Positions 52,785 to 62,691 of a DNA stretch of 64,000 nucleotides are shown piece after piece. Where the stretch lies: contig NZ_JAQYUS010000002.1 of NCBI RefSeq assembly GCF_030686865.1, forward strand, positions 124,001 through 188,000, given 5' to 3'. This stretch comes from Kaistella sp. SH40-3 (lineage in GTDB: Bacteria; Bacteroidota; Bacteroidia; Flavobacteriales; Weeksellaceae). Below the pieces are notes generated by a model. It made no database searches, was not told where the DNA came from, and saw nothing but the letters and a program-made list of their open reading frames with translations. Position 1 is the stretch's first letter. Every line of letters starts with the position of its first letter. Both the position numbers and the translations under genes were made by a program.

Positions 52785-52817
52785 AAAGGCGGGAAAATTA
52801 TTTCCCGCCTTTTTTAT
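52785..52817. terminator. Bidirectional terminator after the peroxiredoxin operon
   Basis: A perfect 12-bp stem (AAAGGCGGGAAA / TTTCCCGCCTTT) with a 4-base loop, then T. The next gene is convergent. Confidence 0.88.
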
Positions 52818-52818
52818 T

Positions 52819-53331
52819 TTAATCGTCATCACGATCTTTATATTTTTTATTGTATTTCTTATTGCTGTTATTTTTGTACTTTTTATAATCTTTGTGGTTA
52901 CGGTCTCTGTGGTCATCACGGTCATCATCATATTTTTTCCACTGGTTGTTCCTTTTATTTTGTTGTCCTTTGGCGTAATCTTTTGCGCTACCACCATATA
53001 TTTTTTTGGTCTGTCCAGGAGGTAAATTTCTTCTGTTTTGATTTGGATAATAAACCGTTTGGTTTCCATTTCTACCTAAGATTCCAGGATTGCCATAAAC
53101 ATCACCAGTTCTGATTATTCTACCGTTTTGATAAACATTTCCGTTTCGGTCTCTGTAAATATCACCTCTTCTGTAAACTTGGCCATCATTGGCTCTGTAA
53201 ACCGTTCCATTGTTCGTTCTGTTATTTGGATAGGTATTGGGATTATTCTCATAAACATCCTGAGTGGCACCACAAGAGGTTAGCGTAATTGCTAAACCAG
53301 CACCTAATATTATTTTAAATAAATTGTTCAT
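52819..53331 (-). CDS. Lipoprotein with short repeats and charged tail
   Basis: A 170-residue protein with a signal ending ITLTSC (lipidated Cys20). Residues 40-85 contain imperfect repeats built on VYR/VYQ and Gly-Asp (GTVYRANDGQVYRRGD, then IYRDRNGNVYQNGR), which look like a short beta repeat. The last 50 residues consist almost only of Asp, Arg, Lys, Asn and Tyr. I do not recognise the family. It is expected at the outer membrane; whether it binds ions, DNA or the cell wall is unknown. It is a single-gene unit. Confidence 0.75.
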   Translation of the reverse strand: MNNLFKIILGAGLAITLTSCGATQDVYENNPNTYPNNRTNNGTVYRANDGQVYRRGDIYRDRNGNVYQNGRIIRTGDVYGNPGILGRNGNQTVYYPNQNRRNLPPGQTKKIYGGSAKDYAKGQQNKRNNQWKKYDDDRDDHRDRNHKDYKKYKNNSNKKYNKKYKDRDDD

Positions 53332-53546
53332 TGTTAAGATTTAAAGATTTAATCTACACTTCCAATGATAGTGCCAATTTAGAGAAAATAGTAATTTATT
53401 AAAATTTAAAATGAGACTCCTACAACTCTAATCGTGTATTCAAATTAAATAACACCAAACTTTATATTACTTAATTTAAATTGCTGAAGGATAAACAATT
53501 GATTCATAACATTTATTTTATAACTAGAATTTTTTGAATCTCTTAT

Positions 53547-55106
53547 TTATTTTAAACTTTCAGCAACTTTCAAAGCACACTTTTCTCCATCGATGGCCGC
53601 CGAAATAATTCCACCTGCATAACCGGCTCCTTCGCCACAGGGATATAAACCTTTAATTTGAAGATGCTCCAAAGAATAATGATCTCTGGGAATACGAACT
53701 GGCGAGGAAGTTCGGCTTTCCGGCGCGTGCAAAATCGCTTCATTCGTAAGATATCCTTTCATCGATTTTCCAAATTCTGAAAAACCTTGACGCATAATTT
53801 GACTTAAAAATCCGGGGAAAACCTCTCCCATTTCCACCGAACTGGTTCCGGGAACATAAGAGGTTTTTGGAATATTTTGTGAAATTTTATTTTGAGTAAA
53901 GTCAACCATCCGTTGCGCCGGAACTTTTTGAGTTTCACCGGCTAAATGCCAGGCCTTTTTTTCGATCGCTTTCTGAAATTCCATCCCGGCTAAAGGTCCA
54001 AATTGTTGAAAAGGCTTGAAATCTTCTAATTTCAATTCTACTACAATTCCAGAATTGGCCGTGGACTGATCTCGTTTGGAAGGCGACCAACCATTCGTAA
54101 CGACTTCTCCAGGACTCGTTGCACAAGGTGCAATTACGCCACCAGGACACATACAAAATGAATACATCCCACGACCGTTCACTTGTTTCACCACAGAGTA
54201 TGGTGCAGGTGGTAAAAACTCACCACGGTAGTCGCAGGAATATTGAATTTTATCTATTAATTCTTGTGGATGTTCTGCCCGCACACCTAAAGCAAATGGC
54301 TTGGCTTCAATCAGAATATTCTTTTTATACAGTAATTCAAAAATATCCCGCGCAGAATGCCCCGTTGCTAAAATAACTTTATTGGCAGAAATGATGTTTC
54401 CATTTTGAAGAACAACACCTTGGATTTCGTTACTTTTCACCACAAAATCAGTGACGCGGGTTTCAAATAAAACTTCTCCGCCAGAAGCAATAATCTGTTC
54501 GCGTATATCTTGAATAATTTTGGGCAATTTGTTAGTCCCAATATGTGGATGAGCATCTACCATGATATCAGGCGTCGCTCCAAAACCCACAAAAAGCTCT
54601 AAAATCCGATCGATATCGCCACGCTTCTTTGAACGGGTATATAATTTTCCATCCGAATACGTTCCTGCGCCACCTTCACCGAAACAGTAATTTGAATCTT
54701 CATTTACAATTCCCTCTACATTAATCGCTTTCAAATCACGACGGCGACCGCGAACATCTTTCCCGCGTTCTAAAACGATTGGTTTTAAACCCAACTCAAT
54801 CAATTGTAAAGCAGCAAACAATCCTGCCGGACCCGCTCCTACTACAATAACTTCTTGCTTGTTGGCAACATTGGGATAATATGGTAATCGAACTTTAGCA
54901 GGAATATAATCTTCACCAACTAAAAAAACATTTCCCTTCACATTTACTTTTACCGCTTTTTGTCGGGCATCAAAAGAGCGTTTTAAAACAACTACTTTCT
55001 GAATTTCCTTCAGACTTATCTTACAAAATCTGGCGACTTGTTGCGCTAACAAATCTTCGTTGGCTGCAGCTTCGGGCGATACTTGAAATTGAAATTCTTT
55101 TGGCAT
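53547..55106 (-). CDS. FAD-dependent dehydrogenase (COG2509-like)
   Basis: A 519-residue cytosolic flavoprotein. The N-terminal 85 residues form a separate small domain before the FAD-binding loop VVGAGPAGLFAAL (90-100). Further FAD motifs are ILATGHSARD and CGEGAGYAGGI near the end, where the ring contacts are made. Four Cys appear around FCMCPGGVIAPC, a hallmark of this family. The substrate is unknown; homologues are annotated as NAD(P)/FAD-dependent oxidoreductase. It follows 112 bases after the end of the convergent-side acetyltransferase cluster and looks like a separate unit. Confidence 0.87.
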   Translation of the reverse strand: MPKEFQFQVSPEAAANEDLLAQQVARFCKISLKEIQKVVVLKRSFDARQKAVKVNVKGNVFLVGEDYIPAKVRLPYYPNVANKQEVIVVGAGPAGLFAALQLIELGLKPIVLERGKDVRGRRRDLKAINVEGIVNEDSNYCFGEGGAGTYSDGKLYTRSKKRGDIDRILELFVGFGATPDIMVDAHPHIGTNKLPKIIQDIREQIIASGGEVLFETRVTDFVVKSNEIQGVVLQNGNIISANKVILATGHSARDIFELLYKKNILIEAKPFALGVRAEHPQELIDKIQYSCDYRGEFLPPAPYSVVKQVNGRGMYSFCMCPGGVIAPCATSPGEVVTNGWSPSKRDQSTANSGIVVELKLEDFKPFQQFGPLAGMEFQKAIEKKAWHLAGETQKVPAQRMVDFTQNKISQNIPKTSYVPGTSSVEMGEVFPGFLSQIMRQGFSEFGKSMKGYLTNEAILHAPESRTSSPVRIPRDHYSLEHLQIKGLYPCGEGAGYAGGIISAAIDGEKCALKVAESLK

Positions 55107-55218
55107 TGGATATAATTAAGAACAAAGTTTGAAAGATTCTGAAGAGCCAAAATTTTTCAGCCTGCAAATTTCTGTTTTTTTTATGCAATATAAATTATAT
55201 AAAACTAAAAATTATACT

Positions 55219-55716
55219 TTAAACTCCTACGATTCTACTTCTGCGTTCAAGCAAGATAATATCCCGCCACTTTCCATTCATCTCTCCAATTTTCTCCCGA
55301 GTTCCAACAATCGTAAAACCATGCTTTTCGTGAATTTTCACACTCACTAAATTCTCTGGGAAAATCCCGGCCTGTAAAGTCCAGAACTTATTTTCTTCAC
55401 TATCTAAAATTAATTTTTTCATCATTACCGTACCCAACCCTTTTCCCTGAACAGAACCATCGAGATAAATACTGACTTCTGCAACTCCTTTGAAACAATC
55501 CCGATTGCTGACCGGCTGCAAAGCACACCAACCAACGACCTCATTATTTTCATCTTCTAAAACAAACCTGCAAACATTAAAATGCTTGGTATCCCAGGCT
55601 TCCCAAGTCGGAGCAACTTTATCAAAAGTGGCGTTTCCACCGTTGATTCCCTGTTGAAAAATTTCTAAAACTTTATCGCCATCTTCGGGGCGCATTGGTC
55701 GTATTTCGTAATTCAT
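55219..55716 (-). CDS. GNAT acetyltransferase, phosphinothricin acetyltransferase-like
   Basis: 165 residues from the ATG at 55716 (MNYEIRPMRPEDG). A longer in-frame start at 55842 would overlap the DUF421 gene and gives a poor N-terminus, so I reject it. Features are IFQQGINGGNATFDKVAPTW, VVGWCALQPVSNRDCFKGVAEVSIYLDGSVQGKGLGTVMMKKL (acetyl-CoA site) and EKHGFTIVGTREKIG, as in Pat/Bar-type acetyltransferases (COG1247). The natural substrate is probably an amino acid or analogue. It is 25 bases downstream of the DUF421 gene on the same strand. Confidence 0.88.
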   Translation of the reverse strand: MNYEIRPMRPEDGDKVLEIFQQGINGGNATFDKVAPTWEAWDTKHFNVCRFVLEDENNEVVGWCALQPVSNRDCFKGVAEVSIYLDGSVQGKGLGTVMMKKLILDSEENKFWTLQAGIFPENLVSVKIHEKHGFTIVGTREKIGEMNGKWRDIILLERRSRIVGV

Positions 55717-55741
55717 TTTTTTGTATCTTAAAATTTTCTGA

Positions 55742-56260
55742 TTAATATTTATGGCTTTTTCGGGGGAACTTTCGGCGACGTCGGGAAAATTTTGTAGATC
55801 CATTTTCCTTATCCATAGAAATAACACTGATGTTTCCATCAACTTCCAAGACCGCCAATTTTACATCTTCAATTTTCTCAACGCCATGTTCACGAACGGC
55901 TTCTTCCAGTTCATCAAAACTCACTTCCTGTTCTTTCATTTTTACATTATCTACAATACCGTCTTTAATTAAAATCTCCGGATCAGATTCTACTAAACTT
56001 TTAATTCTCGGATTTTTAAAAATTATTTTTTTGATGATAAAATTTGCACTAAATAAAACCAGCGCTGCAACCAAACCGCCTTCTAAACTTACATTAGAAC
56101 CGACCATTGCATTTTGAACCGCGTTGGAAATTAATAGAAGTAAAACAATATCACCTGCATTTAACTGCGACAGTTGATTCTTGCCAAAAATCCGAATTGC
56201 ACCAAACATAAAAAGGTAAACGGCAAGACTGCGTAAAGTGACATCGAGAAACGGATTCAT
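55742..56260 (-). CDS. DUF421 (YetF-like) membrane protein
   Basis: A 172-residue protein with three hydrophobic helices in the first 80 residues (RSLAVYLFMFGAIRIFG, GDIVLLLLISNAVQNAMVG) and a cytosolic YetF domain at about 85-150 (IIKDGIVDNVKMKEQEVSFDELEEAVREHG). The family is widespread with unknown function, perhaps linked to membrane stress. It is likely the first gene of a pair with the acetyltransferase. Confidence 0.88.
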   Translation of the reverse strand: MNPFLDVTLRSLAVYLFMFGAIRIFGKNQLSQLNAGDIVLLLLISNAVQNAMVGSNVSLEGGLVAALVLFSANFIIKKIIFKNPRIKSLVESDPEILIKDGIVDNVKMKEQEVSFDELEEAVREHGVEKIEDVKLAVLEVDGNISVISMDKENGSTKFSRRRRKFPRKSHKY

Positions 56261-56400
56261 TATTTTCTACTTTTATAATACAAAGTAAAAGAAATTAACT
56301 TTCAGTTTTTCACTTTGAGTTATAATCTGAAAATTTATTTTTATTTGAAACTAAAAAACTTTGTCAAAGATTTATAAACTTTCGCAAATTAAAGAAAATA

Positions 56401-56428
56401 AAAAAACCGAACATCACATTCGGTTTTT
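56401..56428 (-). terminator. Terminator of uvrA
   Basis: AAAAACCGAA pairs with TTCGGTTTTT over a 7-base loop, and the minus strand continues into T-rich sequence. Confidence 0.8.
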
Positions 56429-56447
56429 CATTTTTAAATATTTTTGA

Positions 56448-59279
56448 CTAATTCAATTCTCTCTTCAAAAACTTCGCAGTTAAAGATTTTTTCGATCTTG
56501 CTACTTCTTCCGGAGTTCCTTTGGCGATAATTTCTCCACCACGGAATCCACCTTCTGGGCCAACGTCGATAATATGATCTGCGAGTTTGATTACATCTAA
56601 ATTATGTTCGATAATGATGAAAGAGTTTCCTAATTCAACCAGTTTATTAATCGCATCCATCAAGACTTTTACGTCTTCGAAATGTAATCCTGTTGTTGGT
56701 TCATCGAGAATATATAAAGTATTTCCGGTTTGTCTTTTTGATAATTCTGTGGCGAGTTTAATTCTTTGCGCTTCTCCTCCACTTAATGTTGTAGACTGTT
56801 GTCCAAGCGTAATATATCCCAATCCAACATCCTGCATCGTTTTCACTTTCATGTAAATTTTCGGAATCGGCTGGAAGAATTCTGTGGCTTCATCAATCGT
56901 CATTTCCAACACATCAGAAATCGATTTTCCTTTGTAACGAACTTCTAAAGTTTCGCGGTTAAATCGTTTTCCATTACAGGTTTCACAATGAACATAAACG
57001 TCGGGCAAGAAATTCATTTCAATTACTTTCAAACCTCCACCTTGACAGGTTTCACAACGTCCGCCTTTTACATTAAAGGAGAATCGTCCCGCTTTATAAC
57101 CTCGGATTTTAGACTCCGGAAGTTCCGCAAAAAGATTTCTGATATCGGTAAACATTCCGGTATAAGTTGCTGGATTCGAACGTGGCGTTCTACCAATCGG
57201 CGTTTGATCAACATCTACAATTTTGTCGATATTATCAATTCCTTCTAATTTTTTGTACGGCAAAGGTTCTTTAACTGCTCTATAAAAATGCTGATTTAGA
57301 ATAGGATACAAAGTTCCATTAATCAAAGAAGATTTTCCACTTCCCGAAATTCCCGTTACAACAACTAGTTTACCTAAAGGAATTTCTAAATTCACATTTT
57401 TCAAATTGTTTCCAGTCGCACCTTTTAAAACTAATGATTTTCCGTTTCCTTCTCTACGAACTTCCGGAACTTCGATTTTACGTTTTCCAGTCAAATAATC
57501 TGCAGTGATGGTATCGGCATTTAATAAATCTTTTGGCTTTCCTTGCCAAAGAACTTCCCCACCAAATTTTCCAGCGCGCGGACCAATATCCAAAACCTCA
57601 TCGGCTTCCATAATCATGTCTTTGTCGTGTTCTACAACGATAACGGAATTCCCGATATCACGTAAATTTTTCAAAGAATCGATCAATCTTTCGTTATCTC
57701 TTTGATGCAAACCAATCGAAGGTTCATCTAAAATATAAAGAACATTCACCAATTGCGAACCGATTTGTGTTGCCAAACGAATCCTTTGAGATTCCCCACC
57801 AGAAAGCGTTCGTGAACTTCTGCTCAAACTCAGATAATCTAAACCGACATCAAGCAAAAACTGCAATCTGGTTTTGATTTCTTTCAGAATTTCGTGAGCG
57901 ATTATTTTATTGTTTTTATTGAATTTATCTTCAACCTGAATGAGCCATTCCTTTAAATCTAAAAGCGATAAAGCATTAATTTCTGCAATGTTTTTTCCAT
58001 CTATTTTAAAACTTAAACTCGAGGCTTGCAAACGCGCTCCATTACATTCCGGACAAATTTCTTCCGTGGTGAAATGACGTTCCAACAAAGTAGCATCGTA
58101 ACTTTCTTTGTCATCGATCATATCGTTAATTAAAGAAATCAGCCCATCAAAATTGACTTTTATTTTCTTGTTAATTCCGGCGTGTTTTAAATCTTTATTG
58201 ATTTCTTTATGACAACCGTTGTAAATATAATGGATTGCTTCTTCAGGAATATCTTTGATCGGTGTTGCCAACGAAAGCCCATAGATCTCCAAGATATTTT
58301 TAATTTGCCCCAGAATCCATTTGTTCGATTTAATATCTTCTAACGGAAGTAAACCACCTTGATTTATAGAAAGTTTTGGGTTTTCAACAAAATAATCAGT
58401 ATTTACTTTTTTTACCGTTCCCAACCCTTTGCAATACGGACAACTGCCTTTCGGAGAATTGAATGAAAACGTGTTCGGCTCCGGTAAAGCCAATGAATGT
58501 CCGGTGTCGGCATCCATTAAATTTTTGGAGAAATATTCTATTTTATCACTTGCTAATTTTTGAATCCCAATCACTCCTTCGCCCATGTGCAAAGCAGTTT
58601 TCAACGATTGTTCCATTCTGGCTTCAGAGGCACTTTCGCCGATAATCCAACGGTCGATAACAATATCGATATCGTGGGTTTTGTAACGGTCGAGTTTTAA
58701 ATCATATTCAATATCGAGAATTTCACCGTCAATTCTCGCCTGGCCATATCCTTTCTTGGCCATCTGAACAAAAAGTTCATGGTAATGTCCTTTACGTGAA
58801 CTAACTACGGGCGCCAATAACATTACTTTTTCTCCTTTGTAATTGTTTTTCACCGCCTCTAAAATTTGCTCTTCGGTATAACTGACCAATCTTTGTCCGG
58901 TCGTTAACGAGTACGCATCTGAAACTCTGGCAAAAAGCAAACGTAAAAAGTCATAAAGTTCAGTCACCGTCCCAACAGTAGAACGTGGATTTTTATTGGT
59001 CGTTTTTTGTTCGATGGCGATTACGGGCGAAAGTCCGTCGATTTTGTCAACATCGGGCCTTTCTAAACCGCCCAGAAATTGTCTTGCATACGCCGAAAAA
59101 GTTTCGATATATCTTCGCTGACCTTCCGCGAAAATCGTATCAAAAGCCAATGACGATTTCCCACTCCCTGAAAGTCCGGTGATTACAACCAGTTCATTGC
59201 GGGGAATTTTGACATCGATATTTTTTAAGTTGTGTTCACGGGCGCCGTAAACTTCTATATATTCTTTAGGATCTTCCAT
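56448..59279 (-). CDS. uvrA: Excinuclease ABC subunit A
   Basis: The first-choice start is the ATG at 59279 ([21 protein letters not shown]), giving 943 residues; an upstream ATG at 59318 would add 13. It is the damage-sensing ATPase of nucleotide-excision repair. There are two ABC modules: Walker [10 protein letters not shown] (about 35-43) and GISGSGKSS further on, with signatures [12 protein letters not shown] and [12 protein letters not shown]. The C-terminal zinc finger CETCQGGG with [10 protein letters not shown] is complete, and insertion-domain pairs such as CPYC and CPEC are present. Normal size. Confidence 0.95.
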   Translation of the reverse strand: MEDPKEYIEVYGAREHNLKNIDVKIPRNELVVITGLSGSGKSSLAFDTIFAEGQRRYIETFSAYARQFLGGLERPDVDKIDGLSPVIAIEQKTTNKNPRSTVGTVTELYDFLRLLFARVSDAYSLTTGQRLVSYTEEQILEAVKNNYKGEKVMLLAPVVSSRKGHYHELFVQMAKKGYGQARIDGEILDIEYDLKLDRYKTHDIDIVIDRWIIGESASEARMEQSLKTALHMGEGVIGIQKLASDKIEYFSKNLMDADTGHSLALPEPNTFSFNSPKGSCPYCKGLGTVKKVNTDYFVENPKLSINQGGLLPLEDIKSNKWILGQIKNILEIYGLSLATPIKDIPEEAIHYIYNGCHKEINKDLKHAGINKKIKVNFDGLISLINDMIDDKESYDATLLERHFTTEEICPECNGARLQASSLSFKIDGKNIAEINALSLLDLKEWLIQVEDKFNKNNKIIAHEILKEIKTRLQFLLDVGLDYLSLSRSSRTLSGGESQRIRLATQIGSQLVNVLYILDEPSIGLHQRDNERLIDSLKNLRDIGNSVIVVEHDKDMIMEADEVLDIGPRAGKFGGEVLWQGKPKDLLNADTITADYLTGKRKIEVPEVRREGNGKSLVLKGATGNNLKNVNLEIPLGKLVVVTGISGSGKSSLINGTLYPILNQHFYRAVKEPLPYKKLEGIDNIDKIVDVDQTPIGRTPRSNPATYTGMFTDIRNLFAELPESKIRGYKAGRFSFNVKGGRCETCQGGGLKVIEMNFLPDVYVHCETCNGKRFNRETLEVRYKGKSISDVLEMTIDEATEFFQPIPKIYMKVKTMQDVGLGYITLGQQSTTLSGGEAQRIKLATELSKRQTGNTLYILDEPTTGLHFEDVKVLMDAINKLVELGNSFIIIEHNLDVIKLADHIIDVGPEGGFRGGEIIAKGTPEEVARSKKSLTAKFLKRELN

Positions 59280-59367
59280 TTTAAATGTTCCAAAATTTGA
59301 ATTTTTGGAATTCTGCAAAAATACGGATTTTTTAGAGGATAATAAGGTAAGTATTCGAAGTTGTATT

Positions 59368-59574
59368 TTAACTCAATCGAAAAGAGGATTGATGTAAAAA
59401 TTTCGGAATATGATTCTTCAACTGATGTCGATCTTGCAGAATTCTTGACGCTTCACCTATCAAAAACATTGCCGAAAAAGGCTCTTTTAATTTAAATTCT
59501 TCTGGTGAAAAAATGAAATTATTCCATTTGAACATGTAAGTCCGCCTTTCCAGCATTTCTTTAAACACGATCAT
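59368..59574 (-). CDS. Possible small protein of unknown function
   Basis: An ORF of 68 codons; a second ATG at 59535 (MFKWNNFIFSPEEFKLKEPF) would give 55. The composition is plausible for a real protein, with several Phe and Lys, but I recognise no family and see no -7 box. It lies upstream of uvrA on the same strand, facing away from the SDR gene. It may be spurious. Confidence 0.4.
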   Translation of the reverse strand: MIVFKEMLERRTYMFKWNNFIFSPEEFKLKEPFSAMFLIGEASRILQDRHQLKNHIPKFLHQSSFRLS

Positions 59575-59667
59575 TCATTACCTTTACTTAAATAAAAAAA
59601 CCAACTATTTGCAATGAAAAAGCATTTATTATAGTTGGAGAAATAATCATTTAAAATTTAAAAAGTT

Positions 59668-60414
59668 ATGGAAAATTTGAAAGGACAAGTCGTAATCGTT
59701 ACAGGTGGAGCGTCTGGAATTGGTGGTGCCTTAACATCGGTTCTCGTAAAACGTGGTGCCTCTGTAGTTGCTGTAGACATCAACGAAGAAGCCGGCCAAA
59801 AGAAAGTAAAAGAAAGTCCGCAAAACATTGTATTCCTAAATGGTGACGTATCCAAAGAATCCGTCGCAGAAGAAGCGGTAAAGTTGGCTGTTTCAAAATT
59901 TGGAAAACTAACCGGATTGGTCAACAATGCACACGCTTCTCGCCAAAAACCTTTGATGGAATTGACGGCAGATGACTGGGCTCTATCTTTTGGAACTGGA
60001 TTTAATGCAACCCTTCATTTTATGAAAGCCGCCTATGCTGAATTAAAAAAATCGAAAGGTTCGGTGGTCAATTTCGGATCCGGTGCCGCCTTGAACGGAC
60101 AGGCTTCGCAGGCAAGTTACGCCGCTGCCAAAGAAGCCATTCGAGGTTTAAGCCGTGTTGCCGCGACTGAATGGGGCAAAGATAATATTCGAGTTAATGT
60201 CGTTTGTCCACTGGCTTTAACTGAAGGTGTTATCAAATGGCGAGAAAGCAGTCCGGAGCAGTACAAGCAAATTGCCGATCATATTCCGCTGAGTCATTTT
60301 GGCGATCCTGAAAACGATATCGCACCAATTGTGGCCTTTCTATTGAGCGACGACAGCCAGTATATGACAGGTCAGACCATTATGGCAGATGGCGGAGATA
60401 TTAAATTAAGATAA
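59668..60414 (+). CDS. Short-chain dehydrogenase/reductase
   Basis: A 248-residue classical SDR: NAD(P) loop TGGASGIGG (12-20), NNAH for the usual NNAG, Ser138, and the active pair Tyr151/Lys155 in SYAAAKEA. The end MADGGDIKLR is typical. Asp37 in VAVDINE suggests preference for NAD over NADP. The substrate is not readable. It has its own hairpin terminator 106 bases after the stop. Confidence 0.92.
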   Translation: MENLKGQVVIVTGGASGIGGALTSVLVKRGASVVAVDINEEAGQKKVKESPQNIVFLNGDVSKESVAEEAVKLAVSKFGKLTGLVNNAHASRQKPLMELTADDWALSFGTGFNATLHFMKAAYAELKKSKGSVVNFGSGAALNGQASQASYAAAKEAIRGLSRVAATEWGKDNIRVNVVCPLALTEGVIKWRESSPEQYKQIADHIPLSHFGDPENDIAPIVAFLLSDDSQYMTGQTIMADGGDIKLR

Positions 60415-60519
60415 AATAGTTTTTAAAGTTTTCCAAGGTCTAAAGTTCGGGGAAACTGCGAAAAAAGTATCAGAAGAGCAGAAATGATTTAGTTGCTTCT
60501 GCCTGAATAAAATTTTGCT

Positions 60520-60559
60520 AAAGAATAGTTAATCGGAAGATTTGCTATTCTTTTTTTTT
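60520..60559 (+). terminator. Terminator after the SDR gene
   Basis: AAAGAATAG pairs with CTATTCTTT over a 16-base loop, followed by a T run. Confidence 0.7.
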
Positions 60560-60598
60560 GTAAAAAACAGAACTACTGATATAAAGCATGAATAAAAA

Positions 60599-60630
60599 AT
60601 TGATTTAAAATTTGATTTCCACTAAATTTG
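60599..60630 (+). promoter_or_regulatory. Promoter of the formate-THF ligase gene
   Basis: TTG at 60600-60602, 20 bases of spacer, then TAAATTTG at 60623-60630, a match to the Bacteroidota consensus with a slightly reduced -33 box. The leader is about 15 bases. Confidence 0.7.
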
Positions 60631-60652
60631 AGTGAATTAAAAATACCAGAAT

Positions 60653-62329
60653 ATGAGTTTCCCTACCGATCTAGAAATTGCAGAATCCGCCGACATTCAA
60701 CTGATCAAAAATATTGCTGATAAAGTAGGCATTGATCATGATGACCTGGAATATTACGGAAAGTATAAAGCCAAAATTCCTTTAAAATATATCGACGAAG
60801 AAAAGATTAAAAAAGCAAAACTTATTTTAGTTACTGCCATCAATCCAACTCCGGCCGGTGAAGGAAAAACCACCGTTTCTGTTGGTTTGAATGACGGTTT
60901 ATGTAAGATTGGTAAAAAGTCAATTGCGGTTTTACGCGAACCATCGCTTGGGCCGGTTTTCGGTGTTAAAGGTGGCGCGGCTGGTGGTGGTTATGCGCAA
61001 CTGATTCCTATGGTTGATATTAACCTCCATTTCACTGGAGATTTTTCAGCGATTGAAAAGGCGAATAACTTACTTTCTGCTTTAATTGATAATAATTTAC
61101 AAAACAAGGTGTACTCTTTAAATATTGATCCAAGAACCATCGTTTGGAAACGCGTTATGGATATGAATGATCGTTCCTTACGAAATATTGTCGTGGGATT
61201 AGGTGGTTCTAACAACGGAATTACGCGAGAAGAAGGTTTCAACATTACGCCGGCGAGTGAAGTGATGGCGATCTTATGTTTAAGTAATGATTTTGAAGAT
61301 TTGAAAAACCGATTAGGAAATATTTTCGTGGGTTATACTTTTGATAAAAAACCGATTTTCGCACGAGATCTAAAAGCGGAAAATGCGATGGCAATTTTAT
61401 TAAAAGATGCTATTAAACCAAATCTGGTTCAGACTTTAGAAGGAAATCCAGCGATTCTTCATGGCGGACCTTTTGCGAATATTGCGCAAGGAACCAATAC
61501 CATTATTGCTACAAAAACCGGACTTTCCCTCGCAGATTATGTGGTAACAGAAGCAGGATTCGGAGCCGATCTCGGTGCAGAAAAATTCCTGCATATCAAA
61601 TGTCATTACGGAAAAATGAAACCTGATGCATATGTTATTGTCGCCACGATTCGTGCGCTGCGTTATCATGGTGGAGCGAAAAAAGGAGAATATGAACATC
61701 CAAATCTAGAATGTCTGAAAAATGGATTTGAAAATCTGGAGAAACATATTGAAAATTCGCTGAAATTTGGAATGCAGCCTATCGTTGCCATTAATCATTT
61801 TGCAACAGATTCTCAGGAAGAGATTGATTTTCTAATAAGTGCATGTGCAAAACTAAATGTGAAAGCAATTGTTGCAGATGAGTTTACAAAAGGAGGTGAC
61901 GGAATGATCGACCTGGCTGAAGAAGTTGTACGCTGTGCTGCTCATTGTGGCAACGATTTCAAACCATTGTACAACGTTGAAGATTCTGTGGAACATAAAA
62001 TTGAAACCATTGCGAAAGAAGTTTACGGTGCAGAAAGTGTGGTTTATTCCCAGAAAGCGAAAAATCAATTCAAAACTATTTACGAATTAAATTTTGACAA
62101 ACTGCCTATTTGCATGGCCAAAACTCAGAAATCTTTAAGCGACGACGAAACTAAAATCGGACGGCCTTCGAATTTCAAAATTACGGTTCGTGAATTTGAA
62201 TTCGCTGCCGGAGCAGGTTTTATCATTCCCGTTTTAGGCGACATGATGAGAATGCCGGGATTGCCTAATGTTCCCGCGGCGGAAGGAATGCACATCGATA
62301 AAAATGGAAAAATTACAGGGTTGAGTTAA
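60653..62329 (+). CDS. fhs: Formate--tetrahydrofolate ligase
   Basis: A 558-residue ATP-dependent ligase that charges tetrahydrofolate with formate for one-carbon metabolism. The ATP loop PTPAGEGKTT is at 65-74, and VTEAGFGADLGAEKF, IVATIRALRYHGG and the C-terminal PGLPNVPAAEGMHIDKNGKI are typical of Fhs. Length is as expected. It is a single gene with its own promoter; its terminator lies about 160 bases past the stop, after a G+C-rich element. Confidence 0.95.
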   Translation: MSFPTDLEIAESADIQLIKNIADKVGIDHDDLEYYGKYKAKIPLKYIDEEKIKKAKLILVTAINPTPAGEGKTTVSVGLNDGLCKIGKKSIAVLREPSLGPVFGVKGGAAGGGYAQLIPMVDINLHFTGDFSAIEKANNLLSALIDNNLQNKVYSLNIDPRTIVWKRVMDMNDRSLRNIVVGLGGSNNGITREEGFNITPASEVMAILCLSNDFEDLKNRLGNIFVGYTFDKKPIFARDLKAENAMAILLKDAIKPNLVQTLEGNPAILHGGPFANIAQGTNTIIATKTGLSLADYVVTEAGFGADLGAEKFLHIKCHYGKMKPDAYVIVATIRALRYHGGAKKGEYEHPNLECLKNGFENLEKHIENSLKFGMQPIVAINHFATDSQEEIDFLISACAKLNVKAIVADEFTKGGDGMIDLAEEVVRCAAHCGNDFKPLYNVEDSVEHKIETIAKEVYGAESVVYSQKAKNQFKTIYELNFDKLPICMAKTQKSLSDDETKIGRPSNFKITVREFEFAAGAGFIIPVLGDMMRMPGLPNVPAAEGMHIDKNGKITGLS

Positions 62330-62398
62330 AAACCAAATCTATCAAAAACTGACAGATTTCCGTTGAATTTAAAACTGATCTTGTTTCCAGCCTGAATT

Positions 62399-62487
62399 GC
62401 GCCCCGGATTGCAACGGAAATCCCGGAACAAGCGCGGGGAAAGCCAAGGCGTGAGGAATTGCAGTGGAAAGCCGGAAATGTGCGCCA
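62399..62487. repeat. G+C-rich intergenic element with two direct repeats
   Basis: Between fhs and its terminator is an 89-base element much richer in G+C than its surroundings. It holds two direct repeats of about 20 bases, ATTGCAACGGAAATCCCGG at 62408 and ATTGCAGTGGAAAGCCGG at 62458, separated by about 30 bases (GCGCGGGG, AAGGCGTGAGG). Its ends GCGCCCC and GTGCGCC can pair in part. I recall similar elements in intergenic DNA of Flavobacteriia, but no function is known. Confidence 0.5.
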
Positions 62488-62488
62488 T

Positions 62489-62525
62489 AAAAAAAAGAGT
62501 TACAAATTAATGCAACTCTTTTTTT
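62489..62525 (+). terminator. Terminator after fhs
   Basis: AAAAAAGAGTT pairs with AACTCTTTTTT over a 12-base loop that has a short extra pairing, with a long T run. Confidence 0.8.
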
Positions 62526-62543
62526 GTGGAGGATATCGCCCCA
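62526..62543. other. Possible attachment-site remnant (tRNA 3'-end-like)
   Basis: The bases GTGGAGGATATCGCCCCA directly follow the terminator. On the minus strand they read like the last bases of a tRNA (GATATCCTCC then A). This is close to the CGATATTCTCCA end that I recall for tRNA genes in this group, and 150 bases away is an integrase. It is speculative; only a search for a full tRNA with this end elsewhere can decide. Confidence 0.25.
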
Positions 62544-62662
62544 CTTTTGCTGTATTTAATGAAATTTAACGAAATCGAAAATAATTATATTGCTGATTAT
62601 CAATATTTTAAATAATTTGTATTTTTAACACTTTCATACTATTTCAATTAATTATACATTTA

Positions 62663-62689
62663 CAAGACAAATTTTTACAACTTGTCTTG
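62663..62689. promoter_or_regulatory. Inverted repeat just before the integrase ATG
   Basis: CAAGACAA at 62663-62670 and TTGTCTTG at 62682-62689 form a perfect 8-bp inverted repeat with an 11-base spacer, ending 2 bases before the ATG. It may be an operator, an integrase arm site or an mRNA hairpin that hides the start. Confidence 0.6.
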
Positions 62690-62691
62690 CG

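Larger units (their letters stand above)
62330..62691. other. Gene-free region between fhs and the integrase
   Basis: 362 bases holding the G+C-rich element, the fhs terminator, the possible attachment remnant and the inverted repeat in front of the integrase. The remaining sequence is A+T-rich and shows nothing. Confidence 0.6.

Noticed and set aside
52767-53069. Minus-strand ORF (100 codons) overlapping the lipoprotein gene in another frame
   Set aside because: Low-complexity Thr/Lys/Ile product; the lipoprotein frame has a proper signal and lipobox.
55717-55842. Extended N-terminus of the acetyltransferase
   Set aside because: It overlaps the DUF421 coding end; homologues of this type begin at the MNYEIRP-like start.
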